Part shown: piece after piece, positions 31,508 to 40,713 of the stretch
How positions within the stretch are numbered: position 1 is the first letter of the stretch
Layout: each line of letters begins with the position of its first letter
NCBI GenBank assembly: GCA_021292105.1
Contig: CM037869.1
Location: forward strand, 35,343,835-35,407,834
Direction of reading: 5' to 3'
Length of the DNA: 64,000 nt
Source: Anadara kagoshimensis
Lineage: Eukaryota > Mollusca > Bivalvia > Arcoida > Arcidae
Translations under genes and position numbers: made by a program
Notes under the pieces: model-generated
Told to the model about the DNA's origin: nothing
What the model saw: only the letters and a program-made list of their open reading frames with translations
Database searches by the model: none

Positions 31508-31695
31508 TGGCGTCCCATAGTTCAATGTTCCTTTCATTCTAAATTTTGATTTCAAACATGATGGGTGTAGCTAGCTAAACAAGAGGTGGTGAACCTTTCG
31601 GAACACCTGGCCTCCAATCCCTGGTGGAAGTTCACGTCTTTATCTGAATTTGCTAGTTTCAAAAGATTAACTTTGGGATTGTGATTTTAACACAA
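31508..31695 (-). mobile_element. Dispersed repeat R2
   Basis: Has GCGTCCCATAGTTCAATGTT, GTAGCTAGCTAAACAAGAGG and CCTGGTGGAAGTTCACG. A weaker copy lies at about 30660-30760. Confidence 0.65.
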
Positions 31696-32084
31696 AACAC
31701 TGGTTTATTCGTGAAAAACTAACCGTCGTTTTAAATGCAGTTAATAATATATTTCAATTCATAGCCATAAAGTCCCAACCGGGATTCGGTCAGGTCAGTT
31801 CAAGGATGTGTTAACCACCCACCGTCGATTAGCGATAAGCGAACTTACAAAGGATCTTGGCCGAGTGGAACAAGAATTTTTTTCCTTTACAATTTTTTAT
31901 GTTTTCTTTGTAGCGTTCAATTCTTCTTTCTTTTATATTTATTGTGAACGATGGTAGACCATTTGTTTTAAAATACATTAGTTATTAATGGATTAGTATG
32001 TTAGTTTTTTATTGAAATAGCTGATCGTGTTCAAGATTTATAGTACATGTTGGGTTATTTAACATTAAAATATTTTACACATAC

Positions 32085-32258
32085 CTGGTTGTTTACAATA
32101 GAAGTTGTTCATAAACCAATTTCCATCGCTTATACATGTGGCAGTTGGATTGCCGAAATGGGTAAATCCGCTCTTACAACTGTAAATAGCCTTCGAACCA
32201 GAGTAAGTGGTTTTGTAATAAGCTTCGGCGAAGTATTTAGATGGCGGGAATCCACAAT
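32085..32258 (-). CDS. A2 CCP exon 6 (delta class)
   Basis: 174 nt, phase 1-1, donor GTATGTG, acceptor TTTACAG. Asp-Cys-Gly-Phe-Pro-Pro-Ser start, a Thr-Tyr-Ser-Gly-Ser-Lys block like the Tyr-Phe-Gly-Ser-Lys of the A1 delta modules, Tyr-Ser-Cys-Lys-Ser-Gly-Phe, and Gly-Asn-Trp before the last Cys. Confidence 0.8.
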
Positions 32259-35200
32259 CTGTAAATATAATATATAATTGTAATTACATGTAAAACATTG
32301 GAATAACAATGTGAAATATTACGTTTCCCATGTGACATCATGGAACGAGCGTCAATTTTAAAATTTCCATTTGTAAAATTAATCGTCATAAATAGAAACT
32401 AGGTCGCGTAAGAATTCATATAGGAATTTATTTAAACCAAAAAACAACTGAGAACACTTTGCAACACAATGATGACAAGAGTTGAGTAATAGGGTTTTAC
32501 GTCCGTCAGGACGATTTCAATTATATCGATACGTCGCCAGATATAGGCAAAGGTGCAGAACTTTATTCTGTGCGTTGCACTGGTGGTATTATACAGAAGG
32601 GTTCTTCATCGTACCAAGCCTACCAAGACACGGGGCCTCGTTTATTATAAGTTTCCATCCGGAAGAAACGTGACTTTTATTTCGTAGCGCCGAGTTCTTG
32701 GCTACTACCTACTTTGAAGTCTTGAGTCAGACCCGGCTTTAAATCCAAGACATCCCACCTCCCACTTACGGAGCGAGCACTCTACCTACTGAGATACCAC
32801 AGTGGTGGTAATGAAGAATGAAAAAAGGTATCAAAATGTGCAAATACGTAAAATATGGTCGTTAATGTTACATAAAAACAAATACTATAGGGTAATTTAG
32901 GTTGTAACTAACAACATGCAGTTGCAAATGAAGAAATCAAGACATAACACAATAATAAAAGTCTGATATTTATATATTTTCTTACAAAGGTATTATTGGG
33001 ACACCTTTGTATCAGGTTTTGGATTCATTTTGAATTTGGGTTTTTTGTCTTTGGCATTGTGATTGGGACGAGGTTATGCTATATAGGGAAAGGAAGTTAA
33101 ACTGCATTCAATGTAAATGCCCCTCGTTTTTTCTAACATTCAAACTCAGCACACATTTCCTCAAATACATTTCACATATGGTGGACGTAATAAGCTAGAC
33201 AGGATGTATAAACCCTTCCGGAGCATCTGACCTCACCTCCCTAGTGGAAGTTTACGTCGTTAACTTTATTTGTCAGTTTAAAAAGTTTATACCTTGTTTT
33301 TGGGATTGTAAAATAACAATATAATGCGAGTTCTATGTCAATATTTTGGCTATACAATCTTTATAAAAACACTGCATGATTCTATTCACTTGTACAGCCA
33401 TTTCAGAAAAAAAAATATTGATTATATATTTTAAAATCTGTTTGGGATTGTAATTTTGACATAGACTTATATGATTTTCAATTTAATAAGACAAGTAAGA
33501 ACATTACCTATCAAGCAAGAAAGATCTGGGGTTGACCATTTCCCGTTGCTTTCACAAAAAATATTCCTATCCCCTACAGGAATATACCCAGAACTGCACT
33601 GGTAGGATGTTTTTGCACCAGACTTGTTACCTTCTATACGACTTGTACTGTAGGGTACTATTGGTGGTGAACCACAGTCTAGAATAAAAGGAATGCAGAA
33701 AACATTATGTATTAGATATATCGCTATTTCTGCCATATACAACATGTATAAATAATACTGCCATGTGCAACATATTTCATAAAAATTTAAAAGTACAAGG
33801 GCACGCAAATTGAAAATTTGTTAAAAGATTACATGTATTGGTTTAATATGTTGTTTTAGTATTGGATGTATATATAAAATGTTTTTGATAATGCCTGACC
33901 ATTCTGTTCTGTAACATATATGGAATAATAAAAATAAAGAACATAAAAATACTGTCATGTGTTAAAAATTCGAAAGTAGCACATGCCAATACTTTAAGTC
34001 TTAAGTCTTAATATTCGAGCCCGTTTAATTTTCATTAAAATTCGCGCGAATAAGAACATGCGAAAATAAAACATCCTGATCCTTTTCCAGCAAAGTGAAA
34101 ATAAAAGTACAAGTATGTCAGTATGTTAAAATTGTGACTTTCGCCAAAATAAACTGCCGTCAAAAATTTCAGCGCTTACATCTTACAGTAAAATGATCTA
34201 AAATCTAATTTTCTCCTATTATTGAATTGTGTTGAACATATCCACATGTTCAAACCATTTAAAAATAAGAAAAAAAAACAAGCAATGAATTTTTATTGTC
34301 ATATATACATGGTTGAAACTATATCATAAGACCTATTGTTGTCCTTTCAAGCGTATTTAAATAATTTATTTATTTATTTACATGTTGAGAACTGAAATTT
34401 TAAAATGAGTTGGACAATGGTGTCCTATAACTATATAAATCAAGTTATTATTATAGGATTCTTGTAATACCCCCGCTTAAAAAGTAGGGGTATATAGTGA
34501 TAGGGGTGTCCGTCCGTCCTTCCGTTACACCTTAGGGTACCTATCTCTTATCCGCAACTCCTCCTAAACCCTTCACTGGATTTTCATGAAACTTTCACAC
34601 AATCTTTGTAGATAATGTAGATGTGCATTTCTTATTTAAAAATTTGATCCGATGCATTTTTGGGAGCGGGGGGTATTTTTTGTAAGCTTGTGGTTCACAG
34701 ATTTTCTAGTTTTGTTTTAATATTGTGATTTATTGTGACATATTTCTGATGGTTTCCACTAATAACGAGTACATGTTTCTTTAGCTACATTTTACATTAT
34801 GATACATTATACAGTTGCAGTCAACTGACATTTGTAGAAATACCCTAAACTGATATTGAGAGAGAGAGAGAGAGAGAGCAAAGTAAATAATTACATTTAT
34901 AACAAGAAAACTTGACTGCTGACCAAACTCCATCTTCACAGACAATTGATGGTTGACCAACTAAGTAAAACCCGAGATCACACCGATAGGCAGCATATAC
35001 ACCTGACTTGTTAGCGGATTTCCATCCTGCACTATTCAAAACATCTGGAGGTTCCGGACAATCTGAAATTATTCATCAAATATTTAAAATCGTATGGGCT
35101 AAAAAAATTCATTCAATTTGTTGTTTGACTCATGCTATGAAAAAAAAATAATTCAAACCTTCCGGGCGTACCTGCCTATACAGGAGGTGCTTACCCCCTC

Positions 35201-37893
35201 CTTAAAAGCCTGCCTTAATTCACTGTTGGAAGTTAATGTGTTTAACTCTATTTGTCAAAGTTTTCACATTGCTTCGGTGTAATGATTTTGACATGGATTG
35301 GTATGTTTGTTGTTGATTATTTATAGTGTTACCTAGGCTTGTAACATTCATGAGTCAAACATTTATGTACAAGCATTTTGCTTAGTCCTATTATAGATTA
35401 TTTACTATGAAACAAGAATACGATACGCAGACAAAGACAAAATATAAATCTAATATTAGTTGAGTTATTTTGTTACCTTTTAAGCATGATAATTTCACGG
35501 ATGACCATTCTCCATTGCTATCACAAACTATATTAGGTTCTCCCACAGGGACGTATCCACTCAAGCAATTATAGGCCGTTTTAGCTCCAGAAATATTACC
35601 ATTCATTTGGTTTGTACTAAACGGTATATCTGGTGGTGATCCACAGTCTAAAATATAATTAAATAAATATAATAATGACACAATGTTAAGAAGTTATTGC
35701 TCTAGAAATGTTACCATTTACTCGGTTTGTACCGAACTGTATATCTGGTGGTAATCCAGTCTTAAATTAACAAAATACGTATTATAATCAAAACACATGT
35801 TTCTGGAAAAATTTTATGGATCAAAGTTATGTTCTAATGTAAACAACACAGCTGAGTTTTGGTTGCCGATTTTGGTCCAAGTAATGTTGATAACAAATGG
35901 TGTTCCGAAACGGCCGTCTAGTGCTGTAAAATGAAAATTGGTGTAATATATAATTACTCCAGTTTTAAGACACTTTAAAGCTAAGATAAAATCAGTAGTT
36001 TGCAAAAACAGCATATTAGATGATATTACCTGGATAGGAGGTCAAGATATATCAAGTGATCGAAAAGTTACCGAGGGAGAATACTCACATTTAGAACAGG
36101 AAAACCTAATAGTTGACCAATTTCCGTCTTGACATTCAATAGTTGTATCGCCAACTGGATAGAACCCGTCATTACACCGATAGGAAGCCTGTAAACCTGA
36201 TATCATGTTTGTACTATTCATTACATTTGGTGGGGATTGGCAATCTGTAATAAAACAAAGTATGAGTTGAGTAATGGTGTTTAACGTCCCAGTAAAGAAT
36301 ATTTCACTTGTAATGTTAACATCCGAATTCATACAGCTAATGCATAGTTTTAGTGTCGACATATTGTATGTTTGTTCCAAAAGTTTTGTCAATTATCTGT
36401 TACAAATGATATATAAATGAAAATTGAATAACAAACTTTAAGACAAAAGCAAGCAAGAATGTTTTACTTATATCGAGACGTCACCAGCTATATATAGACA
36501 AAGGTGCAGATTTTTGTCTTTGTGTTGCGATGATGGCATTATACAGTAGGGTTCTTTATCATGCTATATCTATAGTGACACTGTGCCTCGTGTAATTTAA
36601 GTTCGCATCGCAACTTTCATTTCGTAATGCCGAGTGCTTGGCGAAGAAAGGTCACTACGCACTTTCAAGTCTTGGGTAAGACTCGGTCGAGATTCGAACC
36701 CACGACCTATCACTTACGGAGCGAACACCTTTCTATAAAGGTCACCCAAGGGAACAAGTAAGTTTCGCCTTTTTTGACAGGTGACTTTTATATATAGGTT
36801 AAAATAATATGAATAAAAACAATTGGGGCACAATTCTACTGTCTCTTATAAGCAGGTGACCCTTATATAGAGGTGGTCTTTATAACAGATTGGACTGTAC
36901 AAGATCCTACAATATTCGCACCCAGAGAATATCATAATAAAAATTTGTTGGATGACAAAGATATTTAATTTTTCTGGTATTTATTTTTGATTTTACGCAT
37001 AGCGGATGTAGCTACATGTAGCTAAACAGTAAGTATTTACACTTCCAGAGTACCCAGCCTAACTTTCGGGGAAGAGGTTCACGTGTGTCATCTTATTTGC
37101 CAGTTTTAGCATTTTTAATTTGCTTTTGGGTTGTGATTTGGTATATTTATGTAGTTTGATCATTCTTAAGATATCACATGAACATTTTAAATAAATTGTT
37201 AAAACTTTAACTGACCTTTATTACAAACAAAAGTAGACTTTGACCATTGTCCATCGTTCTGACAGAAGATTTCCTTATCTCCTATTCCAATGTACCCCTT
37301 CGTACAGTTGAGGACAGAAACAGAACCGGGGATATTACCAATTGTTGAGTACCCGCCATGGTTTACATTTGGTGGAGCACCACATTCTGAAACAAGAAAA
37401 ATGAACGTTTTAAGGATAATGATTGAATCTTTGTTCAATGTTATAGAGTATTTTTTTCAAACAAAAAGGTAAGGGTGTTATCTGATCATAGGAGACATCC
37501 AGAATTAAACCGGGACGTTTTAAGGATAATTATTGAATCTTTGTTGGATGTTGTAGAGTATTTTCTTAAACAAACAGGTAAAGGTGTTATTTGAATTGAT
37601 TATAGGAAACATCCAGAATTACTCCGGGATGTTTATGAACAGAGAAAGGAAATAAATATATATTTGTATGCAACAAAAATAACAGAACGCCCGAAAGCTG
37701 ACTTGAATACATGTAAACGACAAATAAAACCAACCCCTGTTTTGCAGCGGAGATACACGGTTAGTTTCCTTGTTTGACCAATGACGCCATAGTTTAAATA
37801 TATTAAAAATTTAGCATTTCGAATTCTCTTCCTTAAAGCTAACGGGCCTTTGATAGACTGGGCCCAAATGACCCCCTCTCTCTGTCTCAAAAA

Positions 37894-37948
<55 letters not shown>

Positions 37949-38385
37949 ACAAAAACACCCGAATCCTTCAACAGTATGGCTCAGTCCACAATAAATAAGT
38001 TATATTCGAAAAAATTATGTATAAAACAGTCATTACAAGGTATTTTGTGAATGTTCCACTTACCAGTTGTATTGTTGTCGGTTGCTGTACATTTCTTTGT
38101 TATATCCACGATTATGGACACTAACATCAGCAAAGCCATGGCAACCACTGCTACCGTAATGATAATCTTTATTTTACTTAATTTTCTGGCTTTCCGTTGT
38201 TCCTGTAGTTTACAGCTTTGAAGTTCCAGTTTTTCTTGTGTCACATTATTCAGTTTATCACATTGATAATCCTGTTTTTCTTGTGTTTCATTATTCAGTA
38301 GTTTATCATTTTGCACATTCAACTTTTCCTTTTCCAGATTTTTTTCGTTATCGCCCATCATCATCTTCTTTATATTTTTTAAAAA
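32085..38385 (-). CDS. Locus A2: type-II membrane protein with six CCP/sushi modules (3' end not found)
   Basis: Exons in transcription order are 38064-38385 (tail and helix), 37216-37386 (alpha), 36089-36244 (beta short), 35477-35647 (gamma), 34895-35062 (beta long), 33508-33678 (gamma) and 32085-32258 (delta). All CCP exons are phase 1-1. The order and class of the modules match A1, with one fewer beta-gamma pair and two fewer delta modules. A decayed gamma copy sits at about 35692-35768. As with A1, no terminal exon with a stop codon was identified. Transcription could end between 24 and 32 kb, or the transcript could splice on into A1 exons. A membrane-anchored CCP receptor is the natural reading; a defined function cannot be given. 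Confidence 0.75.
32479..32816 (-). mobile_element. tRNA-derived SINE, near full length
   Basis: Tail AGAGTTGAGTAATAGGGTTT, head TCTACCTACTGAGATACCAC. It sits in the A2 intron between gamma exon 33508 and delta exon 32085, antisense to nothing coding. Confidence 0.85.
33180..33310 (-). mobile_element. Dispersed repeat R2, fragment
   Basis: CCCTTCCGGAGCATCTGACC and CTAGTGGAAGTTTACG landmarks; middle part only. Confidence 0.55.
33508..33678 (-). CDS. A2 CCP exon 5 (gamma class)
   Basis: 171 nt, phase 1-1, donor GTAATG, acceptor TTCTAG. Asp-Cys-Gly-Ser-Pro-Pro-Ile-Val start, Gly-Tyr-Ile-Pro-Val-Gly-Asp, Ile-Phe-Cys, Gly-Lys-Trp-Ser. All four Cys are present. Confidence 0.85.
34480..34710. repeat. 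Dispersed repeat with GTCCGTCCGT core
   Basis: CCCCCGCTTAAAAAGTAGGG, GTCCGTCCGTCCTTCCG and GGATTTTCATGAAACTTTC make up a repeat of a style common in invertebrate genomes. Looser relatives occur at 55690-55880 and 62150-62380. Class unknown. Confidence 0.5.
34857..34879. repeat. (GA)n microsatellite at the beta-exon donor
   Basis: About 11 GA units (CT in the transcript), about 16 nt inside the intron after the A2 beta exon at 34895. Same placement as in A1. Confidence 0.85.
34895..35062 (-). CDS. A2 CCP exon 4 (beta class, long form)
   Basis: 168 nt, phase 1-1, donor GTAATT, acceptor TTTCAG. Contains Ser-Ala-Asn-Lys-Ser-Gly-Val-like spacing as in the A1 long beta exons, Gly-Phe-Tyr-Leu-Val-Gly, Ile-Val-Cys-Glu-Asp-Gly-Val-Trp-Ser. 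Intact. Confidence 0.85.
35165..35315 (-). mobile_element. Dispersed repeat R2, fragment in A2 intron
   Basis: GTACCTGCCTATACAGGAGG, TTCACTGTTGGAAGTTAATG and GACATGGATTGGTATGTTTG. Confidence 0.55.
35477..35647 (-). CDS. A2 CCP exon 3 (gamma class)
   Basis: 171 nt, phase 1-1, donor GTAACA, acceptor TTTTAG. Asp-Cys-Gly-Ser-Pro-Pro-Asp-Ile start, Asn-Gly-Asn-Ile-Ser-Gly-Ala, Gly-Tyr-Val-Pro-Val-Gly-Glu, Gly-Glu-Trp-Ser, Ser-Cys-Leu-Lys. Very close to the A1 gamma exon 15382. Confidence 0.85.
35692..35768 (-). pseudogene. Decayed partial gamma CCP exon
   Basis: Reads like the first third of a gamma module. The minus strand has a damaged acceptor/Cys1 area (GACTGGATTACC instead of GACTGTGGATTACC), then Pro-Pro-Asp-Ile, a Phe-Gly-Thr run and Gly-Asn-Ile/Met-Ser-Arg. 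It then stops matching. It lies 45 bp upstream of the intact gamma exon at 35477, so it marks an abortive gamma duplication. Confidence 0.75.
36089..36244 (-). CDS. A2 CCP exon 2 (beta class, short form)
   Basis: 156 nt, phase 1-1, donor GTGAGT, acceptor TTACAG. Asp-Cys-Gln-Ser-Pro-Pro-Asn-Val-Met start, Gly-Phe-Tyr-Pro-Val-Gly-Asp-Thr-Thr-Ile-Glu-Cys-Gln-Asp. Same length and place as the A1 short beta exon, but without a (GA)n tract at its donor. Confidence 0.85.
36262..36727 (-). mobile_element. SINE split by about 145 bp of foreign sequence
   Basis: Tail GAGTTGAGTAATGGTGTTTA to TTTCACTTG at 36262-36309, then unrelated sequence. The SINE resumes at about 36452 (AAGAATGTTTTACTTATATC) and runs to the B-box area near 36710. 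At its head it abuts MITE M1 (36728). Confidence 0.7.
36728..36897. mobile_element. MITE M1, left end truncated
   Basis: AAAGGTCACCCAAGGGAACA through GGTGACCCTTATATAGAGGT to GATTGGACTGTA. Joined directly to the truncated SINE head. Confidence 0.65.
36990..37150 (-). mobile_element. Dispersed repeat R2, fragment
   Basis: Diverged copy with GCGGATGTAGCTACATGTAG, AGAGGTTCACGTGTGTCATC and TTTGGGTTGTGATTTGG. Confidence 0.5.
37216..37386 (-). CDS. A2 CCP exon 1 (alpha class)
   Basis: 171 nt, phase 1-1, donor GTCAGT, acceptor TTTCAG. Glu-Cys-Gly-Ala-Pro-Pro-Asn-Val-Asn-His start, Gly-Tyr-Ile-Gly-Ile-Gly-Asp, Ile-Phe-Cys-Gln-Asn-Asp, Gly-Gln-Trp-Ser. Orthologous in position to A1 exon 1. Confidence 0.85.
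37400..37630. repeat. Tandem duplication of about 110 bp upstream of A2 exon 1
   Basis: AACGTTTTAAGGATAATGATTG near 37405 and GACGTTTTAAGGATAATTATTG near 37512 start two similar stretches that both end in GGAAACATCCAGAATTA-like sequence. They lie inside the intron between the membrane exon and exon 1. Confidence 0.7.
37889..37948. repeat. (AAAT)n microsatellite
   Basis: About 15 AAAT units. The minus-strand frame over it encodes only a Leu-Phe-Ile-Tyr repeat and is not a gene. Confidence 0.9.
38064..38385 (-). CDS. A2 first coding exon: cytoplasmic tail and type-II membrane anchor
   Basis: Acceptor TGTTGACAG upstream, then a run of three ATG codons starting at 38364 (the third falls just before Gly-Asp-Asn). 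There are 100 codons to a phase-1 donor GTAAGT. The tail (1-60) has two or three repeats with Lys-Leu-x-Asn-Asn-x-Thr-Gln-Glu-Lys, recalling the A1 tail. A basic stretch (Arg-Lys-Ala-Arg-Lys-Leu-Ser-Lys) precedes a helix at about 67-86. The extracellular stub after the helix is only about 14 residues before the first CCP. No signal peptide. An upstream non-coding exon is implied. Confidence 0.8.
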
Positions 38386-38399
38386 CTGTCAACATAAAA

Positions 38400-40540
38400 A
38401 GTATGATTAAGTTGCAGATTTTACACCAAAATGATAAATTTTAAGCAATAAATTAATGTTTTTTTTTAAATATAAACACATTTTACAAAGGCGAGTTTAA
38501 AAAAAAAGTTCATAAAAATTTAACTGTAAAATCATAAATTTTCATGGTTTCACTTCGTCGTTTTCTTGGACACTGACCAACTAATTTAAACGTCAACGAA
38601 AAAAACTCATAGATGTATTACAAATTAACCCTAAACATACCCCCCCCCCCCAAAAAAAAAAAAAAAATTACAAAAAATAAAAAGCCGAAATTTTCACCCC
38701 ACGAAATGATCGATATCACTTACTTTCCACGTAAATTGGACACAGTGAAGTTAAATGATTTCACAGTTAACTAAAACAATTATTAAAATATCGCATTTGT
38801 CACAGAAATTAAACTATTGCAAATTTACGACATACAAACCATTTTGTGCAAACACCAATTACATAATACTACGTATCCATACGCCATGTAGGTACGAACT
38901 TATCTGATCATGACCTTTCACTCATGTATCGTTCTTTTTTTTAAGGTTTTTTACTGTTTTTAAAAAAAATCGGAGAATAGTTTTAATCTGTTTTATCTGT
39001 TTTCTATGATTGAATTATAAGTTTTACCATAAAAGAATAATTCACCTATCCCGCAATTATGACTTGTTTTTCTTGCGTATGAATATATCTAAAAATATTC
39101 TTTTATAAAAACCCATGACTATTTTTAGAAACTGAAAATCCCCACGCATCAGACTTGGCAGCTCGCCAAAGTTATTTGCGATTATTAAATAATAGACAAA
39201 GGTTAAAATTTCATATACTACCTTCGCTAGTAACATGCATAAAAGCTGTCTGCTAACAAATACACATTTAATTTAAAAATAAATAAGTATGTTTAAACGA
39301 CTCGTTTCAGATTTAAGATTGTGGTAGAAACCTGAGCGCTCAGAGAAAACAATTGACCCGGCAAGCGAACTGAAATCTAAGATACAAGATTCAAGATTCA
39401 AGATTCTTTATTACACTCCGTACCACGGAGGTGGTATTAGAGGTTAAACTATACAATATATATCTATATACAATGGCGGTACACATATTACAAAATTATA
39501 TTACAACAAAATATTATTAAAACGATCTACAATAATTACTCAGTATGATAGATATCAATAAATACATGTTATAAACAGGGGAAAAAAAAGAAATAAAATT
39601 GATATTTAAGTATAATATTTTAAACCCTCTTTTAGAAATTTGCATAAATTTAACAGTTCAACTTAATTTGTACTAGTCATTAACATTTGTAATTTTAGAA
39701 TATTTGGTCTGATATAATATTTTTTCTTTATATATTTTTTCTTATTTTCAAAAAGCTACATTCCAATAAAAAATTATACTCATCACCAATTCTGTTTAGA
39801 TAAAGGAAATGTCTTGACTGAGCTCGAGGTTCGAGCCTAGGTGATGGGAGAGGCACTATGATCAGAAATCGCTTAACTCATATAAATTACAATGTGCAAT
39901 GAATATACTAATTAGCGCCATATATACACCTATCTTTCTCATGGGGCCACATGTAGTTCACTGGCCCAGCGTTAAACGTGTCAATATGCATCAAAGTGGT
40001 TCTCGTCTTCAAGATTTGTATCCTTCGACATATTAATAAGGTATTACCCTTTAACTCGTGCCATTTTGTACGATTCTATTCATAAAATTCTAATATCTAT
40101 AACGTATAACGGGGGGTGGGGGTGGGGGTGGAGTCGGGGGAGAGAAGTTATGCAAACTTTCAGTTTCACCAAATACAATAATATTCATGCTTTCCGAGTT
40201 TAATAATTACCTGGTGATGATGTAAATAGTCTAATTGAAATAATGTAAGATCGTTAAGTATAATAATAGAGCATGTATTTTGATGTTGTTTTTCAGTATA
40301 TAAGCCGATGCATGATCGGAATGCATGTTTGCTACTTCTGACTGCATACAATAAGAATACTGTTTAGTGGGGGACCATTTCAAAAATAAAATTTTACTTA
40401 TGTTGTGGATATACAAAACTTAAAATTAAACATGCTGCAGTTTACTTACTAAAGATTCTACAAATGAAACAAACTATTATTATTTTCTTTACGATTTTAA
40501 GTCTTTAAGCGGATGATGCCGGGTGCCGTTTACTACTCTG
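38400..40540. other. Intergenic between A2 and the transposon
   Basis: No gene seen. Poly-C/poly-A runs lie at 38640-38667. The AAGATTCAAGATTCTTTATT motif at about 39383-39410 looks like the tandem tail of a non-LTR retroelement in minus orientation (low confidence). A G-rich block at about 40110-40142 has repeated GGGGG runs. The A2 promoter and first exon should lie here, but I cannot point to them. Confidence 0.45.
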
Positions 40541-40542
40541 TA

Positions 40543-40618
40543 TTGACGATTTCGAAAACACAAAGTCTCGCGTCTACCGAAGTCTCGTTTAAGTCTCGTG
40601 GGGGGGCAAGTCCTACAG
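40543..40618 (+). repeat. Left terminal inverted repeat
   Basis: TTGACGATTTCGAAAACAC at the tip and a GGGGGGGCAAG-CCTACA block about 60-75 bp in. Pairs with 50330-50403. The middle (40562-40595) contains AAGTCTCG repeated three times and does not match the right end. Confidence 0.8.
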
Positions 40619-40713
40619 GTTGCTGAAGAAAGTCACATTGAGATGCGGTTACGCTATTCAAAATTAATTAAATTAGTTGTTTTATGTTATCGTTATCGTT
40701 ATGACCAAGAATT

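Noticed and set aside
37633..37971. 112-codon minus-strand frame
   Set aside because: Begins in an AAAT microsatellite that encodes a four-residue repeat and has no domain afterwards.
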